Below, one piece after another: positions 63,993 through 64,000 of a stretch of 64,000 bases of DNA. The translations under genes were made by a program, and so were the position numbers. The notes below the pieces were generated by a model. The model had not been told where the DNA came from. It was given only the letters and a program-made list of their open reading frames with translations, and did no database searches. How positions within the stretch are numbered: position 1 is the stretch's first letter; every line of letters begins with the position of its first letter. The stretch comes from Aquimarina agarivorans. GTDB taxonomy: Bacteria > Bacteroidota > Bacteroidia > Flavobacteriales > Flavobacteriaceae. The stretch spans positions 147,930 to 211,929 of the forward strand of contig NZ_AFPB01000174.1 of assembly GCF_000218485.1 (NCBI RefSeq), written 5' to 3'.

Positions 63993-64000
63993 ATCCTTCA

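Noticed and set aside
1..64000. tRNA, rRNA and CRISPR arrays
   Set aside because: No cloverleaf-like, rRNA-like or regularly spaced repeat segments were found by eye; short or degenerate tRNAs could still be missed.

Overview
The window reads as a chromosomal segment of a marine member of the Flavobacteriaceae (Bacteroidota). The evidence is the low GC content, promoters of the Bacteroidetes type (TTG about 18-20 nt before TAnnTTTG), many lipoproteins and Phe-terminated outer-membrane barrels, a secreted nuclease with a type IX secretion sorting domain, and a GH50 agarase-like enzyme. No tRNA, rRNA or CRISPR array was seen.

Layout. 1-3.2 kb: a CHAT-domain protease-like gene, possibly cut by the window edge, followed by a TIR-domain gene. 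3.8-7.4 kb: a PhoX-like lipoprotein with a collagen-like stretch and a di-heme MauG-type peroxidase lipoprotein. 7.7-15.1 kb: a large outer-membrane barrel protein, DUF4301, a phosphopantetheinyl transferase and ahcY. 15.4-25.0 kb: a complete-looking RiPP locus of the TOMM/LAP class. 26-31.9 kb: a LuxR-type regulator, lipoproteins (one DUF3332), a HEAT-like protein and a Cache-domain/pentameric-channel fusion. 32.4-35.9 kb: an operon of a HExxH protein, a PLP desulfhydrase-like enzyme, a glucosaminidase-LysM lipoprotein and hemL. 35.9-43.4 kb: DUF5522, DUF4136 and DUF4230 proteins, an M57-like protease, a GNAT enzyme and the GH50 enzyme, separated by long AT-rich gaps. 43.5-50.3 kb: aspS, DUF2062, a decayed queD, membrane proteins and a CRTAC1-type beta-propeller. 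50.3-61.7 kb: an ExeM/NucH nuclease, a frameshifted EstB-like hydrolase with a DoxX-like gene, and a TetR-controlled tripartite RND efflux operon. 61.9-64 kb: a polyprenyl diphosphate synthase and an IS630-family transposase at the right edge.

The most interesting system is the RiPP locus. A short gene (15538-15657) encodes a 39-residue peptide ending in ACSSSSSCCG. It is followed on the same strand by an Ocin-ThiF/E1-like leader-binding protein, a YcaO cyclodehydratase, a SagB-type FMN dehydrogenase, an MA-clan HExxH peptidase, a Rieske oxygenase, an MFS exporter and an Omp85-type outer-membrane barrel, with a convergent LysR regulator at the end. The expected chemistry is cyclodehydration of Cys/Ser in the core, oxidation to azoles, a Rieske-catalysed modification, leader removal and export. 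The precursor promoter has an ATC-N9-GAT palindrome between its -33 and -7 elements, and two hairpins separate the precursor from the enzyme genes.

Other points: three reading frames break at homopolymers (7.46, 11.1 and 54.2 kb), so they are either sequencing indels or slippage loci; queD has lost its start and carries a nonsense codon; and a diverged repeat at 25.26 and 28.85 kb may be two remnants of an integrase 5' end.
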